A stretch of 64,000 nt of DNA, from the NCBI GenBank assembly GCA_012719125.1, contig JAAYAY010000302.1, positions 1 to 64,000 of the forward strand. Direction: 5' to 3'. Position numbers and translations under genes: made by a program. The notes under the pieces were generated by a model. That model worked only from the letters and a program-made list of their open reading frames with translations. It was not told the origin of the DNA and did not search any database. The DNA is from Planctomycetaceae bacterium (lineage in GTDB: Bacteria; Planctomycetota; Planctomycetia; Pirellulales; Thermoguttaceae). The first letter of the stretch is position 1. Each line of letters opens with the position of its first letter. Below, piece by piece: positions 1-8,019 of the stretch.

Positions 1-116
1 CAACGCTTGAGCCTCTCCACCCCCGCACAACTTCTCAGCCGCCGCCTCCCAAGGCCCCCTAACTGACCGCCTCCGCCACGCACCCGTTGCAAACGACACA
101 GGGTAGCGGAAAATAA

Positions 117-128
117 GGTTAAACGATG
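117..128. repeat. REP-like half-site upstream of the RAYT gene
   Basis: The 12 bases ggttaaacgatg match, on the opposite strand, the head of the palindromic REP unit seen at 849-877 and at 63948-63975. Its position 32 bases before the transposase start, with a full palindrome just after the gene, fits a RAYT flanked by its own REP sequences. Only the head is present here, so this is tentative. Confidence 0.4.
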
Positions 129-159
129 TAGTGCTACGGTTCAAGCAAGGTCTTGCGGG

Positions 160-780
160 ATGATACACGGCTACCATGTCATCTGGGGAGTCTATGGCTT
201 CTGGCTGCCAAACGACCCCCGGGGCTCGTGGTCCGATTTCGTGTATGCGTGGGAACTGGCCCGGTTCGGTCGGGCTACCAAGTCGTTGGATCGTGTCGCC
301 ACGGAACCCGGCGAGTATGCAGTCTGGCGAGAAGCGGCCCAAAGTGCCTTGAAGTATCCAGCGGTTTCGTTGACTGGCCGCCAGGCCCTGGCTGTTGGGC
401 AAGGTTTTGCACGGCTGGTCAGCAAGAGCGGCCTCACGGCATGGGCATGCTCGATTCTGCCTGAGCACGTTCATCTCGTGCTTGGGCGACATCGTTACAG
501 GATCGAACAGGCAGTGAACCTGTTGAAGGGCGAGGCAAGCCGCCGGCTGGCAGAAATCGGTCTGCATCCCATGGCTCGATACAAGACCGCCGATGGGCGT
601 CTCCCGTCGGCGTGGGCGGACAAGAAGTGGAAGGTGTTCTTGGATTCTGAAGAGGCGATTGACAATGCAATCCGCTACGTCGAGGAGAATCCGGTCCGTG
701 AAGGAAAGCCGAAGCAGAAATGGTCGTTTGTTCGCGCATTCACTGGAATCGACGCTGGCGGCTGGGTAACCTATCACTAA
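160..780 (+). CDS. REP-associated tyrosine transposase (Y1/HUH family)
   Basis: A 206-residue protein of the Y1 transposase (IS200/RAYT) class, single-strand DNA nucleases that nick and join at REP palindromes. The HUH metal-binding motif is seen as PEHVHLVLG at about residues 101-109. The signature IRYVEENPVREGKPKQ at about 171-186 matches the RYxxxNP block of RAYT proteins; Tyr173 is a candidate nucleophile. The length is normal for a RAYT. The gene stands alone and is flanked by palindromes carrying the tcgtttaac head, as expected of a RAYT domesticated with its REP family rather than an IS with terminal ends. The start is the ATG preceded by gcggg. No partner tnpB or passenger gene is present. 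Confidence 0.85.
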   Translation: MIHGYHVIWGVYGFWLPNDPRGSWSDFVYAWELARFGRATKSLDRVATEPGEYAVWREAAQSALKYPAVSLTGRQALAVGQGFARLVSKSGLTAWACSILPEHVHLVLGRHRYRIEQAVNLLKGEASRRLAEIGLHPMARYKTADGRLPSAWADKKWKVFLDSEEAIDNAIRYVEENPVREGKPKQKWSFVRAFTGIDAGGWVTYH

Positions 781-792
781 ACCAATATAGTT

Positions 793-877
793 CAACCCGC
801 TGCCGTAGGCGAGGCAGAAGCTCATAGCCGTTTCCAATCAGAGCCTCAGCCTCGCCTGCGGCAGCGGGTTAAACGAC
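793..877. repeat. REP palindrome (BIME-like) after the RAYT gene
   Basis: Inverted arms lie at 793-815 and 849-870: left caacccgctgccgtaggcga, right gcctcgcctgcggcagcggg, with one mismatch. The right arm continues into ttaaacgac. The same unit in forward orientation recurs at 63948-63975, about 63 kb away. The link to the adjacent RAYT is inferred from position. Confidence 0.75.
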
Positions 878-913
878 ATGTGGCGATATCTCTCTCACTC
901 AGGAGTCGGGACC

Positions 914-2386
914 ATGAAAAGAGTCAGTCGATGTGCCGCCCAGTGCCACCATTCCCACCGCGTCAATCGCCGGCAGTTCGTGGCCGCGAGTTCCGCGTCG
1001 CTCGTGTCGGCGTCGTTGTTGGGGAGTTTCTTGCAGAGCAATTTCGCGTCGGCGGCGGAGATCGGGCAGCACGGTCCCGCCTCGAAATACCTGCCGACCG
1101 TGAAGGCGTTCTTCGTTCGCCGCGAGGGCGACTACGGCATGCGCTGGCCGGGTCAGATCTACGACGGCGAGGCCGCCCGCAAGAAGTTCATCGAGCAGAT
1201 AGGCGCCGAGGCCAAGTCGCTCGGCATCAAGATCGACCTTCAGGAGAAGCCGATCTACTCGGAGGAAGAGGGCCAGCAGTGGGTCGCCCAGGCGGCCGCG
1301 TCGAAGCCCGACGGACTGCTCGCCGTGATGCTCGACCGGCAGCGCCCCGCCTGGCCGGTGGCCACCGCCGCCGTGGATTCCGGCATTCCCACGGTCATCT
1401 TCTCGCCCGTCGGCACTTCGTTCACCACCAACACGGTCGATCTGGCCGATCGGACGGGGTGCTTCATCTGCTCGACCGACGATTTCCGGCAGGTGCAGTT
1501 GGGCATCAAGATGCTCAAGGCGGGGGCCAAGATGCGGAACACCCGCTGCCTGGTCATCAAGGGCAAGCAGCGCGGCGACAGCGAGATGCTCCATCTGGGG
1601 ATCAAGCTCCGTACGGTTCCCGCGGCGACGTTTCTCGAAGAATACGAGGCCACGCCGATCGACGACCAGGTGAAGGCCATGGCGGCCGATCTGATGAAGC
1701 GAGCCAAGAAGCAGGAAGGCCCCACGGAGGCCGACGTGCTCAACGGCATCAAGAGCTACCTGGTTGCCGGCCGGCTGATGCAGCGCGAGGAGTGCGACGC
1801 GATCACCATGGATTGCCTGGGCGCACTGGGAAAGACCAAGGTCAGCCTTCCCTGCATCGCCTGGTCGAAGATGAACGACGACGCCATCCCGGCGGCCTGC
1901 GAAGCGGATCTGGGCGCGGTGGCAACCCATATCATCGTCCAGTACCTGCTCGACCGGCCCGGTTTTCAGCAGGACCCGGTGGCTGAGACCATGCAGGACG
2001 CGATCATCGGCGCCCACTGCTCCTGCCCGACGCGGCTGAACGGCTTCGGCACCGAGCCCGAGTCCTACGACATCGTTCACCACCACGGCGTCCGCGACGC
2101 CACGATGCGGCCTGTCTGGCGCGTGGGCCAGGACGTCACCTGTGTCGACGTGTTGCCGGGCGCCGAGGAGACGCCGACCCAGATGCTCATCTCATCCGGC
2201 AAGGTGGTCGAAAACGTATCCGTTCCGCCCGCCGGCGGATGCGTGGTTTCGGTCATGGCCAAGTTCGACAGCTCGCAGGACGTGCTTTCGTTCCCCGGCT
2301 TCCACCAGTTGTTCCTTTACGGAAACTTCAAGCGCGAGCTCAAACAGTTCTGCCGGCTTCAAGGGATTGAACCGGTGGTAGTCTGA
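914..2386 (+). CDS. Tat-exported protein with fucose/arabinose-isomerase-like C-terminus
   Basis: The predicted product is 490 residues. The ATG at 914 was chosen because AGGAG at 901-905 precedes it by 8 bases and it gives a Tat signal (NRRQF at about 18-22, hydrophobic stretch, ASA-AE cleavage site near 47). The mature part is alpha/beta and resembles the L-fucose/L-arabinose isomerase group only distantly. Visible landmarks are DDAIPAACEADLG and AHCSCPTRLNGFG, both of which have counterparts in the paralogue at 31881. The ligand, the metal and whether it is catalytic are unknown. A periplasmic sugar isomerase or sugar-binding role is inferred from family likeness and export. It is a single-gene unit between the RAYT repeats and the glycogen block. 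Confidence 0.7.
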   Translation: MKRVSRCAAQCHHSHRVNRRQFVAASSASLVSASLLGSFLQSNFASAAEIGQHGPASKYLPTVKAFFVRREGDYGMRWPGQIYDGEAARKKFIEQIGAEAKSLGIKIDLQEKPIYSEEEGQQWVAQAAASKPDGLLAVMLDRQRPAWPVATAAVDSGIPTVIFSPVGTSFTTNTVDLADRTGCFICSTDDFRQVQLGIKMLKAGAKMRNTRCLVIKGKQRGDSEMLHLGIKLRTVPAATFLEEYEATPIDDQVKAMAADLMKRAKKQEGPTEADVLNGIKSYLVAGRLMQREECDAITMDCLGALGKTKVSLPCIAWSKMNDDAIPAACEADLGAVATHIIVQYLLDRPGFQQDPVAETMQDAIIGAHCSCPTRLNGFGTEPESYDIVHHHGVRDATMRPVWRVGQDVTCVDVLPGAEETPTQMLISSGKVVENVSVPPAGGCVVSVMAKFDSSQDVLSFPGFHQLFLYGNFKRELKQFCRLQGIEPVVV

Positions 2387-2410
2387 GGCCAGCTCGCCGT
2401 GCCGAATGTC

Positions 2411-2436
2411 TGGATTCCCGCCTTCGCGGGAATGAC
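2411..2436. repeat. Dispersed palindrome, 'attcccgcc..gcgggaat' family
   Basis: The short palindrome tggattcccgccttcgcggg continues to aatgac. The same unit is found at 10223-10249 (inverted), 10277-10304 and 35086-35113. All copies are intergenic. Confidence 0.8.
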
Positions 2437-2859
2437 GGACGGAGGAACGCGCAACTGGCCAAGCAGATTCTCGCGAAGTTGGACAAGCGGGACCGCCCCT
2501 GGCGAGCGTGACACCCGGTTTGGGGCACGTCTTCCCCCATCGCACGTGGCCGGACACCGCAGAACCGTCGAATCTGCTATCACTGAAATTGCGCCGTAAT
2601 ATATTTCCTATTCTGTGCATTTTAACGCCGATCTCTCTCATCGTTTCGGCGTAATCTACCGATGGGAACGATGTCCGAAATACGCTCGTCGTATGCGCCA
2701 GGCGTTTCGGCACACCAAAGAACTGAAGAAGAAACAGCAGCCTCGTAATCCCCCCTCGACCGAGTGACGCGGCGTCTTCCCCCTTGCGTTCCCGTTATCC
2801 GTTTCCCATGTTGGTGATGCAGCCGCGGTCACTCGTGCCTTTTGCGAAGAATACCTGCC
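2437..2859. other. Intergenic region before glgA
   Basis: This stretch of about 420 bases has no convincing gene. A 24-codon open frame at 2693-2767 encodes a very basic peptide (MRQAFRHTKELKKKQQ...) and may be a tiny gene or the tail of a lost one; it has no clear ribosome binding site. The AT-richer segment at about 2595-2625 is the most promoter-like part. Confidence 0.4.
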
Positions 2860-4341
2860 GTGAACATTCTGTTGGCAACCAGTGAAGCTGTCCCCTACGC
2901 GAAGACCGGCGGTCTGGCCGACGTGTGTGGGGCCCTGCCGCTCGAACTCGCCCGGCTGGGACATCGTCCGGTGCTCGTCCTGCCGGCTTATCGGCATGCC
3001 ATGTGGTGCGGCGTGCCGGTCCAGCCGCTGGGAATCGACTTCATTATCCCCGTCGGCAGCAAGACGGTGACCGGCCATGTGCTCGAAAGCAGGCTTCCGG
3101 GGAGCGATGTGCCCGTCTACCTGGTGCAACAGGATCAGTATTTCGACCGGGCCGAGCTGTATCGCGAGAACGACAAGGACTATGTCGACAATTGCGAACG
3201 CTTTGTGTTCTTCTGCCGCGCGGTGCTCGAGTTGATCCGCGTGTTGGAGCTGAACGTCGACGTAATCCATTGCAACGACTGGCAGACGGGCCTGATCCCG
3301 GCCTATCTGAGTCTCGAGTACCGTCGACTGCCGCGCTATTCCCAAATTGCCACGCTGCTCACGATTCACAACATGGCCTACCAGGGCAGTTTCTGGCACT
3401 GGGACACGCTGCTGACGGGGCTCGACTGGCGTCATTTCAATTGGCGTGAGATGGAGTTCTACGGCAAACTGAATCTCATGAAGACGGGACTGATCTTCTC
3501 CGATTCACTGAATACGGTGAGCCGGCGCTATGCCGAGGAGATTCAGACTCCCGAGTTCGGCTTCGGATTGCAGAGCGTGCTGCAGCATCGCCGGAACGTG
3601 CTGAGCGGCATTCTCAACGGCATCAACACGGCCGAGTGGAATCCGGCCACAGACCGATACCTGGCGGCCAACTACACGGTCGATACCGTGGGACAAGGCA
3701 AGCCCATCTGCAAAGCGGCCTTGCAGCAGAAGTTCGGGCTCTCGCAGCGGGCAGAAGTGCCGCTGGTCGGCGTTATCGGTCGGATTGCCCATCAGAAAGG
3801 TTTCGATCTGATCGCCGAGATCCTGCCGGGCTGGGCCCAGAACAACGACGTGCAGTGGGTGGTCCTGGGAACGGGTGACCCGAGGCTGGAACAGACGTTC
3901 CGCGACTATGCTCGGCAGTATTCCGGCAAAGTCGCCGTGAAGATCGGGTTCTGTGACGAGTCGGCGCACCTGATCGAGGCGGGGGCCGACCTGTTCATGA
4001 TGCCAAGCCGATTCGAGCCGTGCGGGCTGAACCAGATGTACAGCCTTCAGTACGGGACGGTGCCGATCGTTCGCGAGACGGGCGGCCTGGCCGACACGGT
4101 CGTCGACGCCGACGAATCGACCCTCGCCAATGGAACCGCCAACGGATTCAGCTTCCGGGCGGATACCGGGATGGCCCTTGGCGAGACCTTGTGGCGCGCC
4201 TGCCAGATGTATCGCCAGCCGGACCGCTGGCGTCAGTTGATCGCCACCGGGATGCGGCAGGACTGGTCCTGGACTCGGAGCGCCCAGCAGTACGCGGTCC
4301 TCTACGAGGAAACCTGTCGCCGGGCACGATCGCGGCCTTGA
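2860..4341 (+). CDS. glgA: Glycogen synthase (GT5, ADP-glucose type)
   Basis: Transfers glucose from ADP-glucose to the non-reducing end of alpha-1,4-glucan. The GTG at 2860 gives the classic N-terminus MNILLATSEAVPYAKTGGLA with the KTGGL nucleotide-sugar loop. A TTG 18 bases upstream would only add six residues not seen in the family. The C-terminal half shows GVIGRIAHQKGFDLI, the EAGADLFMMPSRFEPCGLNQ donor-site block and the QYGTVPIVRETGGLADTV block, so both GT-B domains are complete in 493 residues. Two GH57 enzymes and a GalT-like gene follow on the same strand, making an alpha-glucan synthesis/remodelling cluster. No glgC or glgB is in this window. Confidence 0.95.
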   Translation: MNILLATSEAVPYAKTGGLADVCGALPLELARLGHRPVLVLPAYRHAMWCGVPVQPLGIDFIIPVGSKTVTGHVLESRLPGSDVPVYLVQQDQYFDRAELYRENDKDYVDNCERFVFFCRAVLELIRVLELNVDVIHCNDWQTGLIPAYLSLEYRRLPRYSQIATLLTIHNMAYQGSFWHWDTLLTGLDWRHFNWREMEFYGKLNLMKTGLIFSDSLNTVSRRYAEEIQTPEFGFGLQSVLQHRRNVLSGILNGINTAEWNPATDRYLAANYTVDTVGQGKPICKAALQQKFGLSQRAEVPLVGVIGRIAHQKGFDLIAEILPGWAQNNDVQWVVLGTGDPRLEQTFRDYARQYSGKVAVKIGFCDESAHLIEAGADLFMMPSRFEPCGLNQMYSLQYGTVPIVRETGGLADTVVDADESTLANGTANGFSFRADTGMALGETLWRACQMYRQPDRWRQLIATGMRQDWSWTRSAQQYAVLYEETCRRARSRP

Positions 4342-4477
4342 GCCCAGTGGGTGACGCCCGCCGGGTGTCACCGTTGCGTTTTCTTCTCTCATCGGTTGCC
4401 AAAGACCGAGCAGAAAGTGCAGAATCAAGGGTACGACCGGAGCTTCATCCGGAATCGATCCCGCGCGAGGGAAAGCG

Positions 4478-6676
4478 ATGCACGACGTCTCCTTGGCCTT
4501 CTTCTGGCACCAGCATCAGCCCTACTACCCCGACGATCTCAGCGGCGAGAATCCTATGCCCTGGGTGCGGCTGCACGGCACCAAGGACTACTGGGGAATG
4601 GCCATGTTGCTGGACGAAGTGCCCGAAGTCCATGCCACCATCAACCTGGTGCCCAGCCTGGTGCTCCAGTTGCAGCAGTACACCGAAGGGGGACGCCAGG
4701 ATCGCCATCTGCGAGTCTCGCACCTGCCCCCCGACGCCCTGGAAGAGGACGATCTGGTCTACCTGCTCGACAACTTCTTCATGGTCTATCCCGAGCACAT
4801 GATCCGTCCCTATCCGCGCTACCAGGAACTGTTCCAGAAGCGGGGCGTCGGCGTCGACACGGCCCGGCAGGCCGCCAAACGGTTCAGCAAGCGGGACATT
4901 CTCGATTTGCAGTGCTGGTCGAACTTGACCTGGATTCACGGACTGGCCTTCGAACGCGACAAGGATCTGGCCGACTTCCGCAAGAAGGGAAGACGCTGGA
5001 CCCAAGAGGAGAAGGAGTGGCTACTGGGTCGGCAGATGGACCTGCTCCGGGAGGTGATCCCGTTACATCGCCGCCTACAGGAACGCGGGCAGATCGAACT
5101 GACGACCACCCCCTTCTACCACCCGATCCTCCCCTTGCTGTGGGACAAACGTCTCGCCCAGCGGGCCATGCCCGAAGTGGCGCTCCCCAAGGCACTCACC
5201 AGCTACCCGGACGACGTGAGGCGGCACATTCAAAAGGCGGTCGATTTTCACACCCAGGTCTTCGGGCAGAAACCTCGCGGCATGTGGCCGTCGGAAGGTT
5301 CGGTCTGCCAAGGCATCGTCCCGGAGATCGCCGAGGCCGGCATCGAGTGGATCGCCACCGACGAAGAAATCCTCTCTTGCTCGACCGAGGGTTGGGTCTC
5401 GCGGGACGGGCACGGCTATCTACGCAATCCCGAGATGCTCTATCGGCCGTGGCGCGTGGAGGAACGCGGCCGGGCACTGCAGATCGTGTTCCGCGATCAC
5501 GCCATGAGCGACCAGATCGGCTTTCACTACCAGCGCTATCAGGCCGATCATGCCGTGGACGACTTTCTTTCCAAGGTGCAGGCGATCGCGGGCGCGACCG
5601 GCGGAAACGCCGGGCACCGGCCGACCCTGGTCAACATCATCCTCGACGGCGAGAACTGCTGGGAATACTATCCCAACGGCGGCATGGACTTTCTGCGGGC
5701 GCTCTATCGCCGGGCAGCACGGCAGCCAAAGGTCACTCCCGTCCGAATCGGCGATTACCTCCGGCAATTCCCGGCCACCGACAAACTCGGCAACCTGTTC
5801 CCGGGAAGTTGGATCGGCCACAATTTCGGAATCTGGATCGGCCACCCCGAATGCAACCGGGCCTGGGACCTTCTGGATCAGACACGGACCCATCTTCAAC
5901 AGGCGGCGGAGACAGGCCAGAAGACTCGCGAGCAGATCGATCGGGCCTGGGAAGAACTTTCCATCGCCGAGGGGAGCGACTGGTTCTGGTGGTTCGGCGA
6001 TTCCCATTCCAGCTCCCAGGACAGTCTCTTCGATCGGCTCTTCCGCCGACACCTGCAGAACGTCTACACCACTCTGGGCGAAGAGCCGCCCGGCGAACTG
6101 GTGCGACCGATCAGCCAGGGACATGGGCAACGGCTGCACAGCCAACCCACCGGGCTGCTGAACGTCAAGGTCGACGGCCGGCGAACCTACTTCGAGTGGC
6201 TGAACGCCGGGCACTACGTCTGCCAGGGCTCGCGCGGAGCGATGAGCATGGCCGGCGCCGAGGGAATCGTGAGCGACCTGTTCTTCGGCTTCGACCGGAA
6301 GCAGTTCGCCTTGCGTCTCGATGCCCGGACCGGCCCGTTCCGGGATCGGCTCGGCGCGATCGATGCAATCCGGATCAACTTCTATGAACCCGCCGGCTAC
6401 GAAGTGCGAATTGGCTCGCTCGCGGCAAAGGAACCCGGTTGCAGCCTGCTGAAGGACGGTAAGAACCTGGCGCAGTCCGGCGTGCAGGCGGCAATCGACA
6501 CCATTTTCGAGACGACGATTCCGTTTGACAGCCTCGGAGTCGGCGAAGAAGAAGCCATCCAGTTCTTCATTGAGCTTCACCGAAAAGGGGTGACGGTCGA
6601 ACGGATACCGACCGAAGGCGCCATCGAAACTTCGGTGCCGGGCGAGGACTTCGAGTTGATTAACTGGCAGGCATGA
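4478..6676 (+). CDS. Glycoside hydrolase family 57 protein (amylase/pullulanase-like)
   Basis: A 732-residue GH57 enzyme acting on alpha-glucans. The family motifs are in order: HQHQPYY at 11-17, GQIELTTTPFYHPILPLL near 204-221, GMWPSEGSV at 268-276 with Glu273 as expected nucleophile, and DGENCWEYYPNGG from 390 with Asp390 as expected acid/base. The remaining 330 residues hold the helical and beta-rich C-terminal part usual for long GH57 members. The start ATG has gaggga 7 bases upstream. It lies 136 bases after glgA and about 100 bases before the GalT-like gene. The exact specificity (alpha-amylase, amylopullulanase or branching) cannot be read from sequence. No signal peptide is seen, so it is probably cytoplasmic. 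Confidence 0.88.
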   Translation: MHDVSLAFFWHQHQPYYPDDLSGENPMPWVRLHGTKDYWGMAMLLDEVPEVHATINLVPSLVLQLQQYTEGGRQDRHLRVSHLPPDALEEDDLVYLLDNFFMVYPEHMIRPYPRYQELFQKRGVGVDTARQAAKRFSKRDILDLQCWSNLTWIHGLAFERDKDLADFRKKGRRWTQEEKEWLLGRQMDLLREVIPLHRRLQERGQIELTTTPFYHPILPLLWDKRLAQRAMPEVALPKALTSYPDDVRRHIQKAVDFHTQVFGQKPRGMWPSEGSVCQGIVPEIAEAGIEWIATDEEILSCSTEGWVSRDGHGYLRNPEMLYRPWRVEERGRALQIVFRDHAMSDQIGFHYQRYQADHAVDDFLSKVQAIAGATGGNAGHRPTLVNIILDGENCWEYYPNGGMDFLRALYRRAARQPKVTPVRIGDYLRQFPATDKLGNLFPGSWIGHNFGIWIGHPECNRAWDLLDQTRTHLQQAAETGQKTREQIDRAWEELSIAEGSDWFWWFGDSHSSSQDSLFDRLFRRHLQNVYTTLGEEPPGELVRPISQGHGQRLHSQPTGLLNVKVDGRRTYFEWLNAGHYVCQGSRGAMSMAGAEGIVSDLFFGFDRKQFALRLDARTGPFRDRLGAIDAIRINFYEPAGYEVRIGSLAAKEPGCSLLKDGKNLAQSGVQAAIDTIFETTIPFDSLGVGEEEAIQFFIELHRKGVTVERIPTEGAIETSVPGEDFELINWQA

Positions 6677-6777
6677 GATCATTTTGGCAGGGACGTGGTT
6701 GGCCGCCGGTTGAGAAAGTCAAGTTAGGCTCAGGCAGCCGGACGAAACAAATCTACCCCGTAGGATAGGCACCAAGA

Positions 6778-7803
6778 ATGCCCGACTTAAGAAAAGACCC
6801 GATCGTTGGACGCTGGGTGATTGTGGCGAAAAGCCGAGCCAAGCGACCTCACGATTTCGAGACGTCGCCGCGGGTCCGTCCCGGCCAACTCTGCCCGTTC
6901 TGCGAGGGGCACGAAGACAAGACCCCCGGCGAGATCATCGCTTATCGCAACCCGGGATCGCGTCCCAATCGCGAAGGCTGGCGGGTCCGGGTGGTTCCCA
7001 ACAAGTTTCCGGCCCTCGAAATCGAAGGACAACTCCAGAAACGCGGCGAGGGCATCTACGACATGATGCAGGGGGTCGGCGCCCACGAAGTGATCATCGA
7101 ATCGCCCCGCCATATCGTCAGTACGTCGCAACTCACCGAGGAGCAGCTCCGGGAGGTCCTGTGGGTCTATCGGGATCGGCTGGTGGATCTGAAGAAGGAC
7201 CCTCGTTTGGTCTATGGGATGATCTTCAAGAATGTGGGGGCGGCTGCCGGCGCTTCGCTCGAACATTCACACAGCCAGTTGATCGTTACACCGATTGTGC
7301 CGATAAACGTCTGGGAAGAGATGACCGGTTCGCTGGAATTCCATAATTACCGTGGACGTTGTGTCTATTGCGATATGATCCAGCAGGAGTCGGCATCGGA
7401 GAAGCGAATCGTGCTCGATACGCCCGGCTTCATTGCCTTCTGTCCCTTCGCCAGCCGGTTTCCCTTTGAGACCTGGATCCTGCCAAAGACCCATTCGAGC
7501 CACTACGAGAACATCCAGAAGAATGGGATCGACGACTTGTCGGGAGTCATGCGTCAGGTAATTGGAAAGATCGAAACCGCACTGGACAAGCCGGCCTACA
7601 ATTACATCATTCACACAGCCCCCTTTGACACCCAGGAGTTGGCCCACTATCACTGGCATATAGAGATTATGCCGAGTTTGACGCGAGCGGCCGGGTTCGA
7701 ATGGGGCACGGGCTTCTATATCAACCCGGTTACGCCCGAGGAAGCCGCGGCCTTTTTGCGCGAAGTCGACGTGGAACCCTCGTCTTCACAAGGAGCTACG
7801 TGA
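6778..7803 (+). CDS. galT: Galactose-1-phosphate uridylyltransferase-like HIT protein
   Basis: A 341-residue member of the GalT branch of the HIT superfamily, which exchanges nucleotidyl groups between sugar 1-phosphates. A zinc-site CPFC appears near residue 40, the N-terminal histidine motif is EHSHSQL, and the second is [11 protein letters not shown]. The N-terminus [20 protein letters not shown] is typical of bacterial GalT. Because it lies between two GH57 glucan enzymes and after glgA, an ADP-glucose/glucose-1-phosphate reaction (as in ADP-glucose phosphorylase relatives) is an alternative to galactose metabolism; sequence alone does not decide. No galK or galE is nearby. Confidence 0.85.
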   Translation: MPDLRKDPIVGRWVIVAKSRAKRPHDFETSPRVRPGQLCPFCEGHEDKTPGEIIAYRNPGSRPNREGWRVRVVPNKFPALEIEGQLQKRGEGIYDMMQGVGAHEVIIESPRHIVSTSQLTEEQLREVLWVYRDRLVDLKKDPRLVYGMIFKNVGAAAGASLEHSHSQLIVTPIVPINVWEEMTGSLEFHNYRGRCVYCDMIQQESASEKRIVLDTPGFIAFCPFASRFPFETWILPKTHSSHYENIQKNGIDDLSGVMRQVIGKIETALDKPAYNYIIHTAPFDTQELAHYHWHIEIMPSLTRAAGFEWGTGFYINPVTPEEAAAFLREVDVEPSSSQGAT

Positions 7804-8019
7804 AGCCCCGTGTCGATTTTGCTTCTCCAAAACCTTCGAGAGAATCGACTTCCGTCCAACGTGTCTGGGCGCTGTGATTCGTGTTAAAAAAATCCACCGG
7901 GGGAAGCTGGACAATCTAGGTCATTTCATCCGATTAAGTAAATGTCAACAAAGGCCCCCTCCCATCGTGGGAGCTTCACACGTCATTCCCTCGCGACTTG
8001 ATAGAAACCAGCACAGACT

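Noticed and set aside
4351-6387. 678-codon plus-strand frame overlapping the first GH57 gene
   Set aside because: Arg/Pro/Ser-rich shadow translation; the GH57 frame carries all catalytic motifs.
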